Below are positions 49,389-60,581 of a stretch of 64,000 nucleotides of DNA, one piece after another. Position 1 is the stretch's first letter, and each line of letters begins with the position of its first letter. The stretch comes from Pachyseris speciosa (taxonomy: Eukaryota > Cnidaria > Anthozoa > Scleractinia > Pachyseridae): positions 687,501 through 751,500 of the forward strand of contig JAEMWC010000023.1 in assembly GCA_016490735.1 (NCBI GenBank), written 5' to 3'. The notes beneath the pieces are model-generated. The model was given only the letters and a program-made list of their open reading frames with translations, was not told the origin of the DNA and made no database searches. The translations under genes were made by a program, and so were the position numbers.

Positions 49389-49740
49389 ACAGGGTTCGTA
49401 CACTTTTGAGCTGTGAAAATTCCATGAATTTCCAGGACTTTTTCCATGACGTTTTGAAAACTTCCATTATTGACCTAAGTTAAGCAACTGTTCTCAGACA
49501 GTAACGTCAAAACGATGACAAAAATGGTCGCAAGCGTAGTCTTGCAATGCGCGCTATGTTTATTGATATTGAAATAAATCAGATCACATACATTGCTTTC
49601 CACCCATAGATAGCCTAGTCTGTTGATTTTCCATGAATTTCCAGGACCCAAACATAAGTTCCAGGACTTTCCAGGCCTGGAAAATGAAATCATATAAATT
49701 TCATGACTTTTCAGGTTTTCCAGGACCTGTACGAACCCTG
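49389..49740. mobile_element. hAT-type MITE (CAGGGTTCGTAC ends)
   Basis: Termini CAGGGTTCGTACA and TGTACGAACCCTG; interior TTCCATGAATTTCCAGGA repeated on both sides. CAGGG/CCCTG ends are characteristic of hAT non-autonomous elements. No exact 8-bp duplication is visible. Confidence 0.8.
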
Positions 49741-49898
49741 CCATAATTCAGGATTCCACTCGCAGAACCACCCTGAGCTGCATAGTAAACAGCACAAGGA
49801 TTAACCGCCAGCTTTAAGCATGATAATCGTAGCAAACTGATAAACGAAAGCTTTTTCGTTGTCACGAACTCTCATTCGGCAAATGACAAGCAGTAAGC

Positions 49899-50347
49899 CA
49901 GGGGCACCCAACGAGCTAAATCGACCAAAAGCTGTAGAAAGGCCCTTTGAAGTACTTTATGGTGTTTGAAGTCTGTTGAAAGTGATGTTTTCATAAGCTA
50001 GAAGAAGTTCATCTGTTCGGATTCCCTAGCTGAAATTTTAGTTGCCCGAAAACTTTAGGGAACAAAATTTTGCTTTGAGAAAATGCAAGCTGAAATGAAC
50101 TTTCCACGAACTTTCTAGGGAACTATTTTCTTTCCGAAAATGCCAGTTCACGTTTTTGACTGCCAAAAACAGCAATTACGACCTTTTCGAAAACCTTAGG
50201 GGCTATGATTTCCCCATTGCGAATCTTTCAGGCCACGTTTTAGTTAAGAAAATCCGAGTGCACTCTTTAATCGACGCCGAAAGCGCAAGGCGAACTACCC
50301 TCCACCGAACAGATATCTACCGAAACTTGTCGTTGGGTGCCCCTGAT
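49899..50347 (+). mobile_element. hAT-like MITE, head-to-head pair, left copy
   Basis: Starts CAGGGGCACCCAACGAG and ends TCGTTGGGTGCCCCTG, so each copy has its own inverted ends. The whole sequence is mirrored at 50575-51020 (about 85-90%). Non-coding, although open frames occur because the arms match. Confidence 0.75.
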
Positions 50348-50574
50348 AAGCGGCCTTCTGACGCAACTGATAGCGGCCCAAACTTTAAAAACATTTGTCA
50401 GTATTTCACAAATGGGGTTAAGCTTTCGGATTTTGAAACGTTGAGTTTTTGCCATCTGCGTTCACTTTATAGTTTTCGTTTGTGCTTGTTGTTTACGTTG
50501 TTCATGATCAAAGATCCCTTCCACTTCTTCCACTTCGCGGTGACAGGGACTCTCAACTCTGTCGACATTGTCTC

Positions 50575-51020
50575 AGGTGCACCCAACGACAAGTTTCGGT
50601 AGATATCTGTTCGGCGGAGGGTAATTCGCCTTGCGTTTTCGGCGTCGATTAAAGAGTGCACTCGAATTTTCGTAACTAAAACGTGGCCTAAAAGATTCGA
50701 AATTGGAAAATCATAACCCCTGAGGTTTTCGGAAAGAGCGTAACTGCTGTTTTTGCCCGTCAAAAACGTCAGCTAGCATTTTCGAAAAGAAAATAGTTCG
50801 CTAGAAAGTTCGTGGAAAATTCATTTCAGCTTGCATTTTCTCAAAGAAAGATTTTGTTCCCTAAAATTTTCGGGCAATTAAAATTTCAGCTAGGAAATCC
50901 GAACAGATGAACTTCTTCTAGCTTATGAAAACATGACTTTAAACAGACTTCAAACACCACAAGGTAGTTAAAAATGCCTTTCTACAGCTTTTGGTTGATT
51001 TGGCTCGTTGGGTGCCCCTG
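50575..51020 (-). mobile_element. hAT-like MITE, head-to-head pair, right copy
   Basis: Inverted copy of 49899-50347, separated from it by a unique ~227-bp spacer. Outer end GCTCGTTGGGTGCCCCTG; inner end CAGGTGCACCCAACGA has lost one base. No common target duplication flanks the pair. Confidence 0.75.
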
Positions 51021-51189
51021 ATTGTCTTGCTTGTCTCTCACAGATGTTCGTCTTTTTCGGAAAGTGAAAATGTATCAACTTCAACTTCAAGCTCAAACAA
51101 CAGAGACCTGAGACCACCTGACGCTGTTTGGGTAGCAAAAACACTGTTGTTTCTTTGTTTCGGTTCAGTTCTCGAACCTGACCTCTAGC

Positions 51190-52636
51190 AAAATATTCCC
51201 CTGGATGTACAGCTATAAGGCGGGGCTATGACCACTTAGAGTCCTTTCAGAGCTGTGCCAAAAGGAATAAAAATGTGATTAGAAAGACGGTTGTTTGTTG
51301 CGTTGAAGAAATCAAAGTGAAAAATACTCATTGTTGCTTTCAAGAATTTGTAAAAGTCTTTCAGGAAAGATAGCCCCCAGTCAAGACGAGCAAACGTTAA
51401 CGTTGTCATGAGTTCTGTTATTGAAACTGGACAGGGGCACGCTTTAATTCAGCTATTGAAGACTTTTGCATTGTTAACAGTTCCCCTACAATGGTGGGAG
51501 AGGAGAATCATCCTCCGGGGCCGGACCCAGGGTTTATTCTTGGCCCGACAATGCAGGTTCTCCAGAGAATTCGAAAACTATTACTGTTCATGTTATTTAA
51601 AACGTGATATAAAGATATATATGGTAATGCCATACGAATGGTCTGCTTCTTGAATCCATAGCCGGAAGCGTTAATTAACGTTTACGGGTACGACCAGCTG
51701 ACTCACATAAATAAGCTCAAATATCTCCTCTCCTTACTTGAAAAAAGGTCCCCTTACAATTTTAGAGGGGAAGAGAGGGGCAAGTTGCCCCTCATAAGCC
51801 AGTAAATCGTACGGATCTTTATAATGGGGGTCAGTTACAGTCCCACATCGCCCTTGAAGGAGACCAGCCGCCTGCAAAATTTTAAACGATAGACGCTCCA
51901 TCATACAACTAAATGTGGACTCAATATATTACCCCCGCACACAAACAAGTTCAATTCTTAGGCACCCCATCTAAAGGAAGAGCCCATAGGATTTCAGAAG
52001 GGGAGCAACTCAACACTTGCAAACCAGTTTCTAAAAGAAATCGCAAGGAGTCTATACCAAGGCCAGTTATAGTCCCTGATTGCCTCCCTTAAGTACCCTT
52101 AAAGATAACCGCTTATCCATGACAGATTCGAAATAAAGCCCTTGGCTCAGTGATAAATGATTGAATTGCCGTTGAAGTGACAGTTCACAAAAACCGTTTG
52201 TTTTCGGCACGACAGCGGTCGCTTGTAGATTTCCGTGATAGATCGCAGTGAGAAGGAGAATCCGTTACAGACCCAGACGGTATGATGGTGTGATGTCCAT
52301 TCTAGCTTAATGACCCATTACGGCCATAATTATCATCCAGGCGATTTGCAATTGAATTTATGCAGGTCGTACAATGGTGATGATCAAATCAAGATCACCG
52401 TCCAATCATGGACTACAATCGTGGACAAAAGAACTTGAGAAAAGAGGCCTCTAGGAGTCCAAAACACCTTCTCCAGTTCATATCTGGGTCAACAATATTC
52501 CTGAAGTAATTTCCTCCTCCACACCACCCCTATTCACAGCTGTATTAAATGTTGTATTTCGGAAAAACTGGAACACTTTAGCAAGGGCCACCGTTGCAAA
52601 ACAGAAGAGCCAGATCCTGTAATAGATATAACCAGC
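51190..52636. other. Gene-free stretch
   Basis: No coding region, RNA gene or strong repeat recognised. Confidence 0.45.
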
Positions 52637-52793
52637 TATAAAATTGTAAACTAGAAAACGCCGGTAAAAAGCAAGCAAGGCTGGTTACACGGAGAGGAAT
52701 ATATATCTAAACCAATATTTCGAGAGGTACAGCCTTCCTTCATCTTGGTTTATATGTATGTTCCTCGCCGTGTAACCAGCCTTGTTAGTTTTT
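52637..52793. repeat. Inverted repeat with Penelope-like terminal motif
   Basis: Arms AACTAGAAAACGCCGGTAAA ... GGCTGGTTACACGG and complement, around a centre whose minus strand reads GATGAAGGAAGGCTGTACC then TCTCGAAAT. This resembles the GATGA...GAAA tail motif of Penelope-like repeats at 37044 and 38328. Confidence 0.5.
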
Positions 52794-53079
52794 TACCGTT
52801 TTCTAGTTTGTATTTGGGAAGCCGCCATTTGTTAGGGAGACGTTTCATGTAGTAGGCACAAACAACCTTGAATTGGGAGGGGTGGGGAAGGGGGCTTTGA
52901 AACTCAGTTATTTTATTTTTTTTTATTTTTATTATCTTGCCACACAGAATAAATTACAAATAGAATAGAAAAGATAATAAATAGCTAATTAATATTAAAT
53001 TTAAAGTGAACATACAACTTGGAAGGAGTGACTGTGGCGGGGAAATCTCCGAGAAGCAAAGCTTATGAGGAATAGAGAT

Positions 53080-53097
53080 TCCCCCCCCCCCCCCCCA
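53080..53097. repeat. Poly-C tract
   Basis: About 17 consecutive C. Confidence 0.85.
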
Positions 53098-53285
53098 CGG
53101 GCATTATATACTACTAGGCGGCATTTAAAAATAAAGAAAAGACATGTATTTGATTTATATAAGTGTGCTTGGACAAAAAGATAGATATAAAGTGTTATGG
53201 TATTTAGGTTGTATCTTGTCTGGCCCTGAAAGGCTTTGAAGATCGGTTTTTGTCGAAGATTGTAGCTGATGTCAAAGCGTTAAAC

Positions 53286-53453
53286 CTGTAAATGAGTCCC
53301 TCATCACCACACGGAGTCGGCTCATTTGCTCAGGGTCACAACACGCCCTGTCGAACAAACTGACCAGTTTTGAAATGTCTTGAGTTTTAACAAGCTGAAG
53401 CAGTCTGTAAATAACGCTCAGTGATTTCCATCGTACGTCCAGCAGCGCGGGAA
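53286..53453 (-). CDS. Possible internal exon of an unrecognised gene
   Basis: The 168-bp open segment has an acceptor TTTGCTTTCAG and donor ACAG/GTTTAA. It starts with two bases of a split codon and ends with one (phase 1 on both sides). It encodes about 56 residues including PALLDVRWKSLSVIYRLLQ and SRLRVVMRDSF, helical in character (armadillo/HEAT-like by feel). I do not recognise the family, and neighbouring exons were not found. Codon content is unlike the surrounding repeats, hence the call. Confidence 0.35.
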
Positions 53454-53864
53454 CTGAAAGCAAATACGAAACAACAGCGTTAAGTAATGTTGCAGGAATA
53501 TAGGAAACGTAGCTTCCGTTGCTCCCGTCAGACCTACAACGGAACACATCTAAGGGTTGGGTGGAGACTGGGCGATGGACTGACCACTTGTTCCCCCGGG
53601 GAGGGGTACTCCCTTATATGGGCTGTATAGGTATGTGCGGCCCCAAAGGGTATGGTTTTTTAGCCGTTTTGGTCTAAAATGGGATATCACTTTTGAGCAT
53701 TTTGGTCTGAAATAGGGTATGGTTTGTTCACTCTTGTCTTGAATTCGGTATGTTTTTTAGAAGAAGCTACTTCTTCATCTTTAGCCGAAAAGTACGGTGG
53801 CCCAGAAGGGACAACGCTTCTACTTGAAAATGTAGTGTCGTTCTGCAAAAATATAACTGTTAAT

Positions 53865-54710
53865 AATAATAATAATAGTTTATTGATATCCCTCTCGCAG
53901 CCTAAAAGGCTGAATTACAAGGATGGTCAGTGACAATAGTACAAGACACTACGGTATAAAGACAGTCAGATAAATAATGATATAAATATGATTAAAGCAC
54001 AAATAACAGAGAAAACATAACAGAGAAAAGGATTACAACTGGTCTTGATACTTAATGGTGCAGAAATCTGCGAACCGCTTTGTCTTGGGGACAAAGCGCA
54101 CCGGAACACGTTCGCCTGATCGAAGGCAGTACGGCCTGTCAATTGACACGCGAGGAATTAATGGCTTAAGGACAGGAGACGACAGGCAATCACGCTTGAT
54201 AAAATTTATGCAAGCTTCTTCCCTTCTCTGGGAAAGGGCAGTGATGTCAGATTGAATTAGGGCTTCGTCATAGTGACAATTCGGCAGAATGATGCGTAGG
54301 GCCCTTTTTTGTACAGATTCTATAGCGTCATCTAAGTACTTTGGCAGAGCTGCCCACACAGGGCAGGCATATTCTAGTACAGATCGTACAATGCTACAGT
54401 ACACTTGCACTAGCTGCTTGATAGTGAGGCCACTCTTCTTAAGCGCGCGCAGTGCGTACAAACGCTTATTGGCCTTTTTGACTATATACTCTATGTGTAC
54501 GTTCCATGAAAGATCTTCAGAGATATAGACACCTAACAGCTTATAGGTTACCACCCTTTCAATGACAGAACTCGCAACGGTAAGGGGGGTTGTTTTTAGA
54601 ATTAAACACCTTTCCTTAGAAGTCTGCAATCGTTCCTTGTAAATCTGCGATCGTTCTTTAGAAATATAGCTGTTCTGTGGAAACAGTCGCGAGGTCGCGA
54701 CTGTTTCCAC
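53865..54710 (-). mobile_element. 5'-truncated CR1/L2-like LINE
   Basis: Contains the end of ORF2 (54033-54710), a 3' UTR and a tail of TTA/TAT repeats after AATAAAC (53865-53882 on the plus strand). Short ATT-rich tails are typical of CR1/L2-like clades. It is inserted in the MITE at 53597-54960. Confidence 0.7.
54033..54710 (-). CDS. LINE reverse transcriptase C-terminal region (225 aa)
   Basis: Open for 225 codons. From residue 57 on it matches the thumb/connector region of non-LTR reverse transcriptases: LLGVYISEDLSW, KRLYALRALKKSGL, VRSVLEYACPVWAALPKYL, IESVQKRALRII, then the L..RR segment. The catalytic RT palm (FADD) and the endonuclease are missing. The first 40 residues are a repeated SKERSQIYKER-type low-complexity segment made by small tandem repeats at 54610-54665, so the true 5' junction lies near 54600. 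A non-functional fragment with an intact frame. Confidence 0.75.
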   Translation of the reverse strand: METVATSRLFPQNSYISKERSQIYKERLQTSKERCLILKTTPLTVASSVIERVVTYKLLGVYISEDLSWNVHIEYIVKKANKRLYALRALKKSGLTIKQLVQVYCSIVRSVLEYACPVWAALPKYLDDAIESVQKRALRIILPNCHYDEALIQSDITALSQRREEACINFIKRDCLSSPVLKPLIPRVSIDRPYCLRSGERVPVRFVPKTKRFADFCTIKYQDQL

Positions 54711-54712
54711 AG
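54671..54712. repeat. Perfect 18-bp-arm palindrome
   Basis: CTGTGGAAACAGTCGCGA and its exact complement, separated by GG. It lies at the 5' end of the LINE fragment, with GAACGATC-type repeats on both sides (54625-54665, 54720-54740), suggesting a small foldback insertion. Confidence 0.7.
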
Positions 54713-55669
54713 AAAAGCTATATGTCTAAGGAACGATCTACAAAAGCTGTTCTTTTTCGTCTTTTAATTATGTTTACGCCAACTGTGTACGTGAAATAGG
54801 TCTGAAATAGGGTATTGAATTTTTGGTCAGGTCTGAAAAAGGGTATGGAAAATCGCAGATTTTGTTCTGAAATAGGGTAAGGGTTTCAGGAAGCGGGCCG
54901 CACACCCCCACCCAATTTTTCTGGGAGTACCCCCACCCCCCTCCGGGTACTTATCCCGCCACACCAAGCCTCAGCTGGACACGGACTAAATGAACAGTCA
55001 GATGACAGTCATATGATTGTTGGACCTGTGCTCCAAGCACTTGTAGGATGGGAAAGCACCCAGCCGTATTAATTCGGGGAACTCTAGCAATTAGTTCCTG
55101 AATATTGACTCTTGCCTATACCCGCAATTTCTTAATCACTGGTATTTTGAGACGGTTGTAAAAGCCATCGTCTGCCTATCTTCAAGAACTGAACCAAGGC
55201 CCTGTTTTCATCCGGTTGGATTTTTAGCAGCAAAACAGCTCCGAAAAAGAGATTTTAAATTAAGTAGTAACTGAAGACGATGGCGGAAGAAAATCGATAA
55301 AGGTCAGTAGAAAGAAAAGGTTTCATTTTCCAATGGTTGGCATGCGAGCAGCGAAACAAATGAAAACTGTTACAGTCAGTGTACGTTGAATTAACACAGG
55401 CGCGCTTTTAAAAATTCTCCATTCCAAATAAACGGTGCTCGAAAACGTGTTCGAGTGGATAGGGTAGAGCCGGCCTGCTCCAGAATGCCACTTGTCTCTC
55501 AGCTGCGTAAATGACGTGATGCGCTAGCATCCTATCAGGGGGTGGAGTGAGGTAGAAGCAGACCGTAGCTATTGTAGGTACAGGCTTTTCTGTATAACTT
55601 AGAGCGCGCTCTTTAGCGGTACCATTACAGAATTGGAATACTTGGGATCGGGGGGCATACCTTATGACT

Positions 55670-55860
55670 GTACTGTTTAGTTTATTGAACGCTACATGAA
55701 AATGACAAGAAGTCTTCATTCTAAGGGCTAGAAAGGGGATGCAGTGTTCTTAGTAGGTTTGTGAAAGGGGTACCATTTATCAATGGAAGGTATACGAAAG
55801 GGGTGCCTTTTCTGTAAATGGTACATAAAAGGGTAAGGGCTCGGATAGACTTTCTCAAAG
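55670..55860 (+). repeat. AAAGGGGTACC-type dispersed repeat, copy 1
   Basis: TATTGAACGCTACATGAAAA, GACAAGAAGTCTTC, then GAAAGGGGTACCATTT, GAAAGGGGTGCCTTTTCTGT and AAAAGGGTAAGGG. Copy 2 is inverted at 58640-58815. Confidence 0.65.
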
Positions 55861-56244
55861 TCCGGCTCGTTAGAGTCGACTTGGCATCAAGTCTAGGGCT
55901 CGGACCTCGGAGCGGAGCCTCCTTTTTCAGCCCCCACCCCGGGCTCGGGATAGACGGTAATTGAAACTATCCCGTTTTCGAAATGAACGGAATAGCGCTC
56001 AGTTTATTTTGCGCCCGCGATGGCAGAATGAACAGAATGCAGTTTACAGTTTACCCAAGTATGAGTACAGTACTTTTGGCAACGTTTTGGCGTGAAAATC
56101 GTGCACAGCTCGCGTGAAAGCCACATAAAATAACCACAACAGTCCCAAACTAACGCGCTCTTAAACTTATTTTTTGCTGCGTTACCCTCCTTTTTGTGAA
56201 GATGAACGTCCAGAAACAACAATAGACCTCCAAAATTAGGTCCC

Positions 56245-56329
56245 AATTGTGAAGAGAGTGAGATGGTACGTGAGGTGGTGCGGGAGGTCGCGGGTTCAAA
56301 CCCCGGCGGGACCAACACTAAGAGTCTTT

Positions 56330-56362
<33 letters not shown>

Positions 56363-56560
56363 AACATCTGCAAACGGTTAGACTTTCTAGTCTTCTCGGA
56401 TAAGGACGATAAACCTTAGGTTCCGTCTCACAGCACTTGTACCTAATAATCTGTGGGACGTTAAAGAACCCACAAACTGTTCGGAAACAGTAGGGGACGT
56501 TGTTTCCGGTGTGGTGGTCTATCTTTATCTCTTCATGATTTCATGTCTTTCACGTTCATG
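56245..56560 (+). mobile_element. tRNA-derived SINE with GGACGTTAAAGAACCCAC body
   Basis: A tRNA-like head ends in the B box GGGTTCAAACCCC at about 56291. The body contains ATAAACCTTAGGTTCCGTCT and GGGACGTTAAAGAACCCACA, a phrase common in invertebrate SINEs. The A-box half is decayed. The 3' limit is uncertain. Confidence 0.6.
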
Positions 56561-57141
56561 CATGTGTTAAAAGGGTGAGATAGCGGTTGCCAGAGGCGCC
56601 TTTTTGCTGACGTCCGATTTCACCCTATAGAAGAATTGTAAACCTCTATGAAACTATGTGATCCAGTACCATTATGGTAAGTTTTTACGGCGTGTAAATG
56701 AATGAACGGGTGTGATTTATTCAACAGCACTGTCACTCGCAAACTGGGACAAAAAATCCGAGTTACCCCTAAAGGAGGAGAACCTATGTTGCTCCACCAC
56801 AGAGCTACAGGAGACTTTTTTTATTGATTGACTCCACCATATATGCACAATTCAACCAAAAAGTAGAGAAAGGGCAAGATATAGTTAACTAATTAGATGC
56901 TCTTCGTCGCCTTAAAACATGTTTAAGATTGAGAGTCAGTAAGCAGATTAAAATAAACTGTATAACAAAGTACACACACTAAATCCGAAGACAAAGATAG
57001 AATGATACACGTATAATAGCAAGAAATAAAGGAGATTAATACTGAGCATGGTAATGGTAGTGGTAATGGCATAATAACAATACAAAGATTGTTTGAAAGA
57101 ATGTATAGTAGGCTCGCTTTTGTCTGATTACGAACGGAATA

Positions 57142-57142
57142 C

Positions 57143-57180
<38 letters not shown>

Positions 57181-57194
57181 TAATAATAATAATC
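57142..57194. repeat. (AAT)n microsatellite, LINE tail
   Basis: About 16 AAT units, adjacent to the 3' end of the LINE fragment at 57195-57590 (minus), so it is probably that element's tail. Confidence 0.85.
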
Positions 57195-57590
57195 AGTTTA
57201 ATTACTCTTTTTGTAGCTAACAGCTAAATTACAAGAGTGGTCAAAGTACTAAACATATGTATACATTAACATGAAACATTTTTCTAAGAATATCTATATG
57301 TAATAAATTTGCCGAGACGGTTAGCAGAGGCCATGGCAGGATCCTCTCTGATGGTGCCTGAACGTAGATTGTATCCATAGGACACAGTTGTGCGCTGTGA
57401 CAGCAAGTTAGCAAGGACACCAGTGTCCCGAACTCTCTGGATAAACTTACTGCATGCTGCAGCGCGCCGATCCGAGAGAGTACGAAGACCACAGAGCGCA
57501 AGTGCGTCACAGTAGGGAAGCCCAGGAAAGATTATCTCTAAGGCTTTTTTCTGCACACCCTCAATTAGGGGGCTAAGATATTCCAAGATG
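57195..57590 (-). pseudogene. LINE ORF2 C-terminal fragment
   Basis: The minus frame reads YLSPLIEGVQKKALEIIFPG, then LRTLSDRRAAACSKFIQR: the same C-terminal RT signature as 54033-54710 but from a different subfamily. About 100 codons are open, ending at 57284. Confidence 0.7.
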
Positions 57591-57917
57591 TTCCAAAACT
57601 AACATCCTATAACATGCGGAGAGAACTTCCAAATATTTGTTCTAGAGGGGGCCACATTTAAAATGCTGGAGCTCAACACTTCTAGTATTGTAATCATGTT
57701 GCTCAGATACATAGTTAAGATTAAGATTGGAAGATTTAAAATCACAAAGATGTTCATAGGAGACTGGTGGGAGCATAGGCCATTAAACTAGCTCCATGTA
57801 ACAAACATCCTGCATATGGCACTAGGATCAGAATTTCGATGGGTGGAATGATTGTGAAGAGAGTGACATGGTAAGCTTCTGGCATGGTAAATGAACAATG
57901 GACATTTCAAATTGAAG

Positions 57918-58228
57918 AGCTGAGAGCATAATCAACCTATGTTGAATTTGAGGTCATTTTGTGTGTGTGTGTGTTTTGCTCGGGTTTGTCCAGATATTTG
58001 CATGTGAACTGCAATTTGATTGAAAAACAATGTCGTTTTCAAGAAATAATGTATGCAAAAAAAAAAAACTGTAAAGAAATCAACCTTACACAAGAGTGGT
58101 TTGCAAATTACATTACATCTTCTTTCAATAAAAATTGCAGTTCACATGCAAAAATTCAGACAAATCCGAGCAAAATGAAAAACAAATGAAATTTATTCAA
58201 CATAGGTTGGTAGTATGCTCTCAGTCCT
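57918..58228. repeat. Inverted repeat overlapping an exon end
   Basis: GAGAGCATAATCAACCTATG and TTTGCTCGGGTTTGTCCAGA on the left are mirrored on the right (58225 inward; CAAATCCGAGCAAAATGA). Arms are about 110 bp, loop about 85 bp. The right arm overlaps the 3' end of the open segment at 58156-58533. Confidence 0.7.
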
Positions 58229-58533
58229 TCAGTTGATCCATTACACTTGCCTTTTGAGGAAGTTATGGGAGGTAATAACTGCAGCAGCTGTTTCAGTAAC
58301 TTTCCAACTTCTTGCTTGTCTGGTAACTTTAGTACAGTGTCCAGAACATCAGTGTTATCAAGGACTTCAAGCATTCTAGCAACTGTCAAGTCATCAACAA
58401 ACTTGTCTTTAGATGATAACTGTTCCAGGAATATGCATAAATACTCTGTTACTGCATCTTGCTTCTCCAACACTGACAAAACATTCCATGTTCCAGGACA
58501 TTTGAGCAGTTTAGCCAGTCCATCTAATGCTAC
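58156..58533 (-). CDS. Possible 3'-terminal exon of an unrecognised gene
   Basis: Acceptor CTGTGGACAG, then an open frame of about 125 codons: ALDGLAKLLKCPGTWNVLSV, ARMLEVLDNTDVLDTVLKLP, LLKQLLQLLPP. It is leucine-rich and helical, unlike any repeat here. The family is not recognised. The last 20-25 codons lie in an inverted repeat, so the genuine coding end may be earlier. It could be part of the same gene as 53286-53453, but nothing proves that. Confidence 0.4.
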   Translation of the reverse strand, partial: VALDGLAKLLKCPGTWNVLSVLEKQDAVTEYLCIFLEQLSSKDKFVDDLTVARMLEVLDNTDVLDTVLKLPDKQEVGKLLKQLLQLLPPITSSKGKCNGSTEGLRAYYQPMLNKFHLFFILLGFV

Positions 58534-58639
58534 CTGTCCACAGAAATAGCACAAAATTACTTAAGAAACTCTGGATATCATTTTGAATCTATATAACAAT
58601 GTTTTAGAGTACAAGCTTTTCAGTGAGGGGAGGGGGGAT

Positions 58640-58815
58640 ACCAAAAAAATTAATACGGGCAGGCTCCACCCCGAGGTCCGACCCCTTACCCTTTTACATA
58701 CCATTTTTGACAGAAAAGGTACCCCTTTCATATACCTTCCCTTGACAAATGGTATCCCTTTCATATACCTAAAACAGGAAGTCTTCTTGTCATTTCCTTG
58801 TAGCATTCAATAAAT
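58640..58815 (-). repeat. AAAGGGGTACC-type dispersed repeat, copy 2
   Basis: The minus strand repeats the phrases of 55670-55860 in the same order (TTGAATGCTACAAGGAAATG ... ATGAAAGGGGTACCTTTTCT). Confidence 0.65.
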
Positions 58816-60310
58816 CAAAACAATACAGTCATAATGTGTGTTTGAAATATTGTAATGAAAGGCCCTTTTAAATACCTAAATCAGGGCTCAAAATTAGCAC
58901 TCGCAAACTCGTGAAATGTGAGTGGCTTTTTGAAGTTGCAAGTCTAAAAAAAGGTGAGGTTCCTACTTTTCCTAGTAAAAAAAATCTCACTAGCAAAACT
59001 TTGCTAGTGGACTAAAAAGTTAAGAGCCGCTGCCTGTAAATATCAAACATCGTCCGACAGTTCAAAAAATTCGACCTCCATTTTATTGCATTAAAAGAAT
59101 CCCTATATAGAACTATTTTCTAAAATGGAGTTAAAAAGTTGCAGCAAATTTCATTTTTCAAGAAATCGAGCAATGTTTGATTTCGCCGATATGGAGGCTC
59201 GGCACCACCCCAAAATCAGCGAATTTTGCGAATGTTGAGCAGCCTCGCAAAGCAATAAAAGCAAAACAAATGAAACCCTGTTTGATATCTCGTAAAAGTA
59301 TACTATCTGGGTTTCTAAGAAAAGGTAACTTTACTTTGTCTTCGGCTTTTCTAAAACTTTTACAGGACCCCATGTGAGCCCATTCTAAAACAAGGTCGTT
59401 TCTAATAAATTTTACTCTAGATCCAAGGGCAAAAATCTCTACTGGTGCATATTATTTTTCCAATAAAAATACTTTCTAGTGATTCTTAGCCTTTCATTTC
59501 TAACATATAAAAAATCTACCGGCGGCCCGTGAATACTCAGTTTTTGGGAAAACTAAACGTCCAAGACATTTTCAGTCTTGCGACATGGCGTACTTTTCAA
59601 ATTTTAGTGCGTGTCAAGAAAGAAAACATTTAAAATTACTTGCCCTGATTTGTTTTAAAATTTCTTAAGCCATTTATCATAAGAAAAAATAGCCGAGAGA
59701 AGGGATATTCTCTCTCGTACCTTGGATTATCTTCATAAATTTTAGAATTCAAGCCTCTCAGTCTTTATGGAACACGCATTAGCACGTGACAGTGCTGGCG
59801 TGACACGTTCATTCGCTGTGATTTCCACTTAACTAAATTTACGAAAATCATGCAATATTTACTATTGGTTATCACTCGCTAGGTTTCTTCATGTTGAGGA
59901 TTCAAAAGAGTCTAATATTTTAGGTCTTCGGCTCTTGAATGTTTGTATATTTGTAGTTTCTAATTGCGACATTGCCTATTTTCCCAACCAAGTTATATTT
60001 AGAAAATAAAACTAAATAAGCATAACATGTCACCGTTCATGAGAATGGAGAAAATAAACGAATATACCTTGAAATGCAATGAATTCAGTTGATTATTTGC
60101 TAGATTTCGTCAAGTTGGGAATTTTGGGTTTTCCGTATCTTATATTTTCCCTGCTATTGAGCTCGCTAATAAACATTTAGTAACCAATTACAGTGTCGGT
60201 AGTAAAACTACATATTAATGTAATCTCTGACTCGAGTGAACTATGCACCAATTGCACTTCACCGTTTGATCTAAAACTGCTTTTTGATTTAAAATGACAG
60301 TCTTCCAATC
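58816..60310. other. Gene-free stretch
   Basis: No coding region recognised; AT-rich with no clear repeat structure. Confidence 0.45.
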
Positions 60311-60412
60311 TCAGATCAACAGGTATAAACGCAAATAAGTATAGGTCAAGCAGTAGGTTTTACGCAAATAATAACGTGCAATAACTGGCAGGCCGTAAAA
60401 TCCGGTGATCCC

Positions 60413-60472
60413 GTTTTTTTGTTTTTGTTTTTTGTTTTGTTTTGTTTTGTTTTGTCTTGTTTTGTTCTGTTT
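60413..60472. repeat. (TTTTG)n microsatellite
   Basis: About ten TTTTG units with slight variation. Confidence 0.85.
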
Positions 60473-60581
60473 TATGGGTTTTTTTTTATTTTGGTGCAAG
60501 AAGTAGAATATAACTCAGAACAGAAGCGAACTCCGTTTCAAATGAGGAACTATCAAAGAAATAACTGGACTTGTCTCCAGC

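Larger units (their letters stand above)
53597..54960 (+). mobile_element. CCCTATTTCAGACC-type MITE split by a LINE insertion
   Basis: Left part 53597 to about 53785 and right part about 54755-54960 together equal the MITE at 48436-48842 in inverse orientation (GGGGTACTCCC at the left, GGGAGTACCCCC at the right; repeated TGAAATAGGGTA). The middle is a 5'-truncated LINE. Confidence 0.7.

Noticed and set aside
50156..50763. 148-aa and 98-aa coding regions on opposite strands
   Set aside because: Both lie mainly in the mirrored MITE arms and encode the same arm sequence; no known domain.
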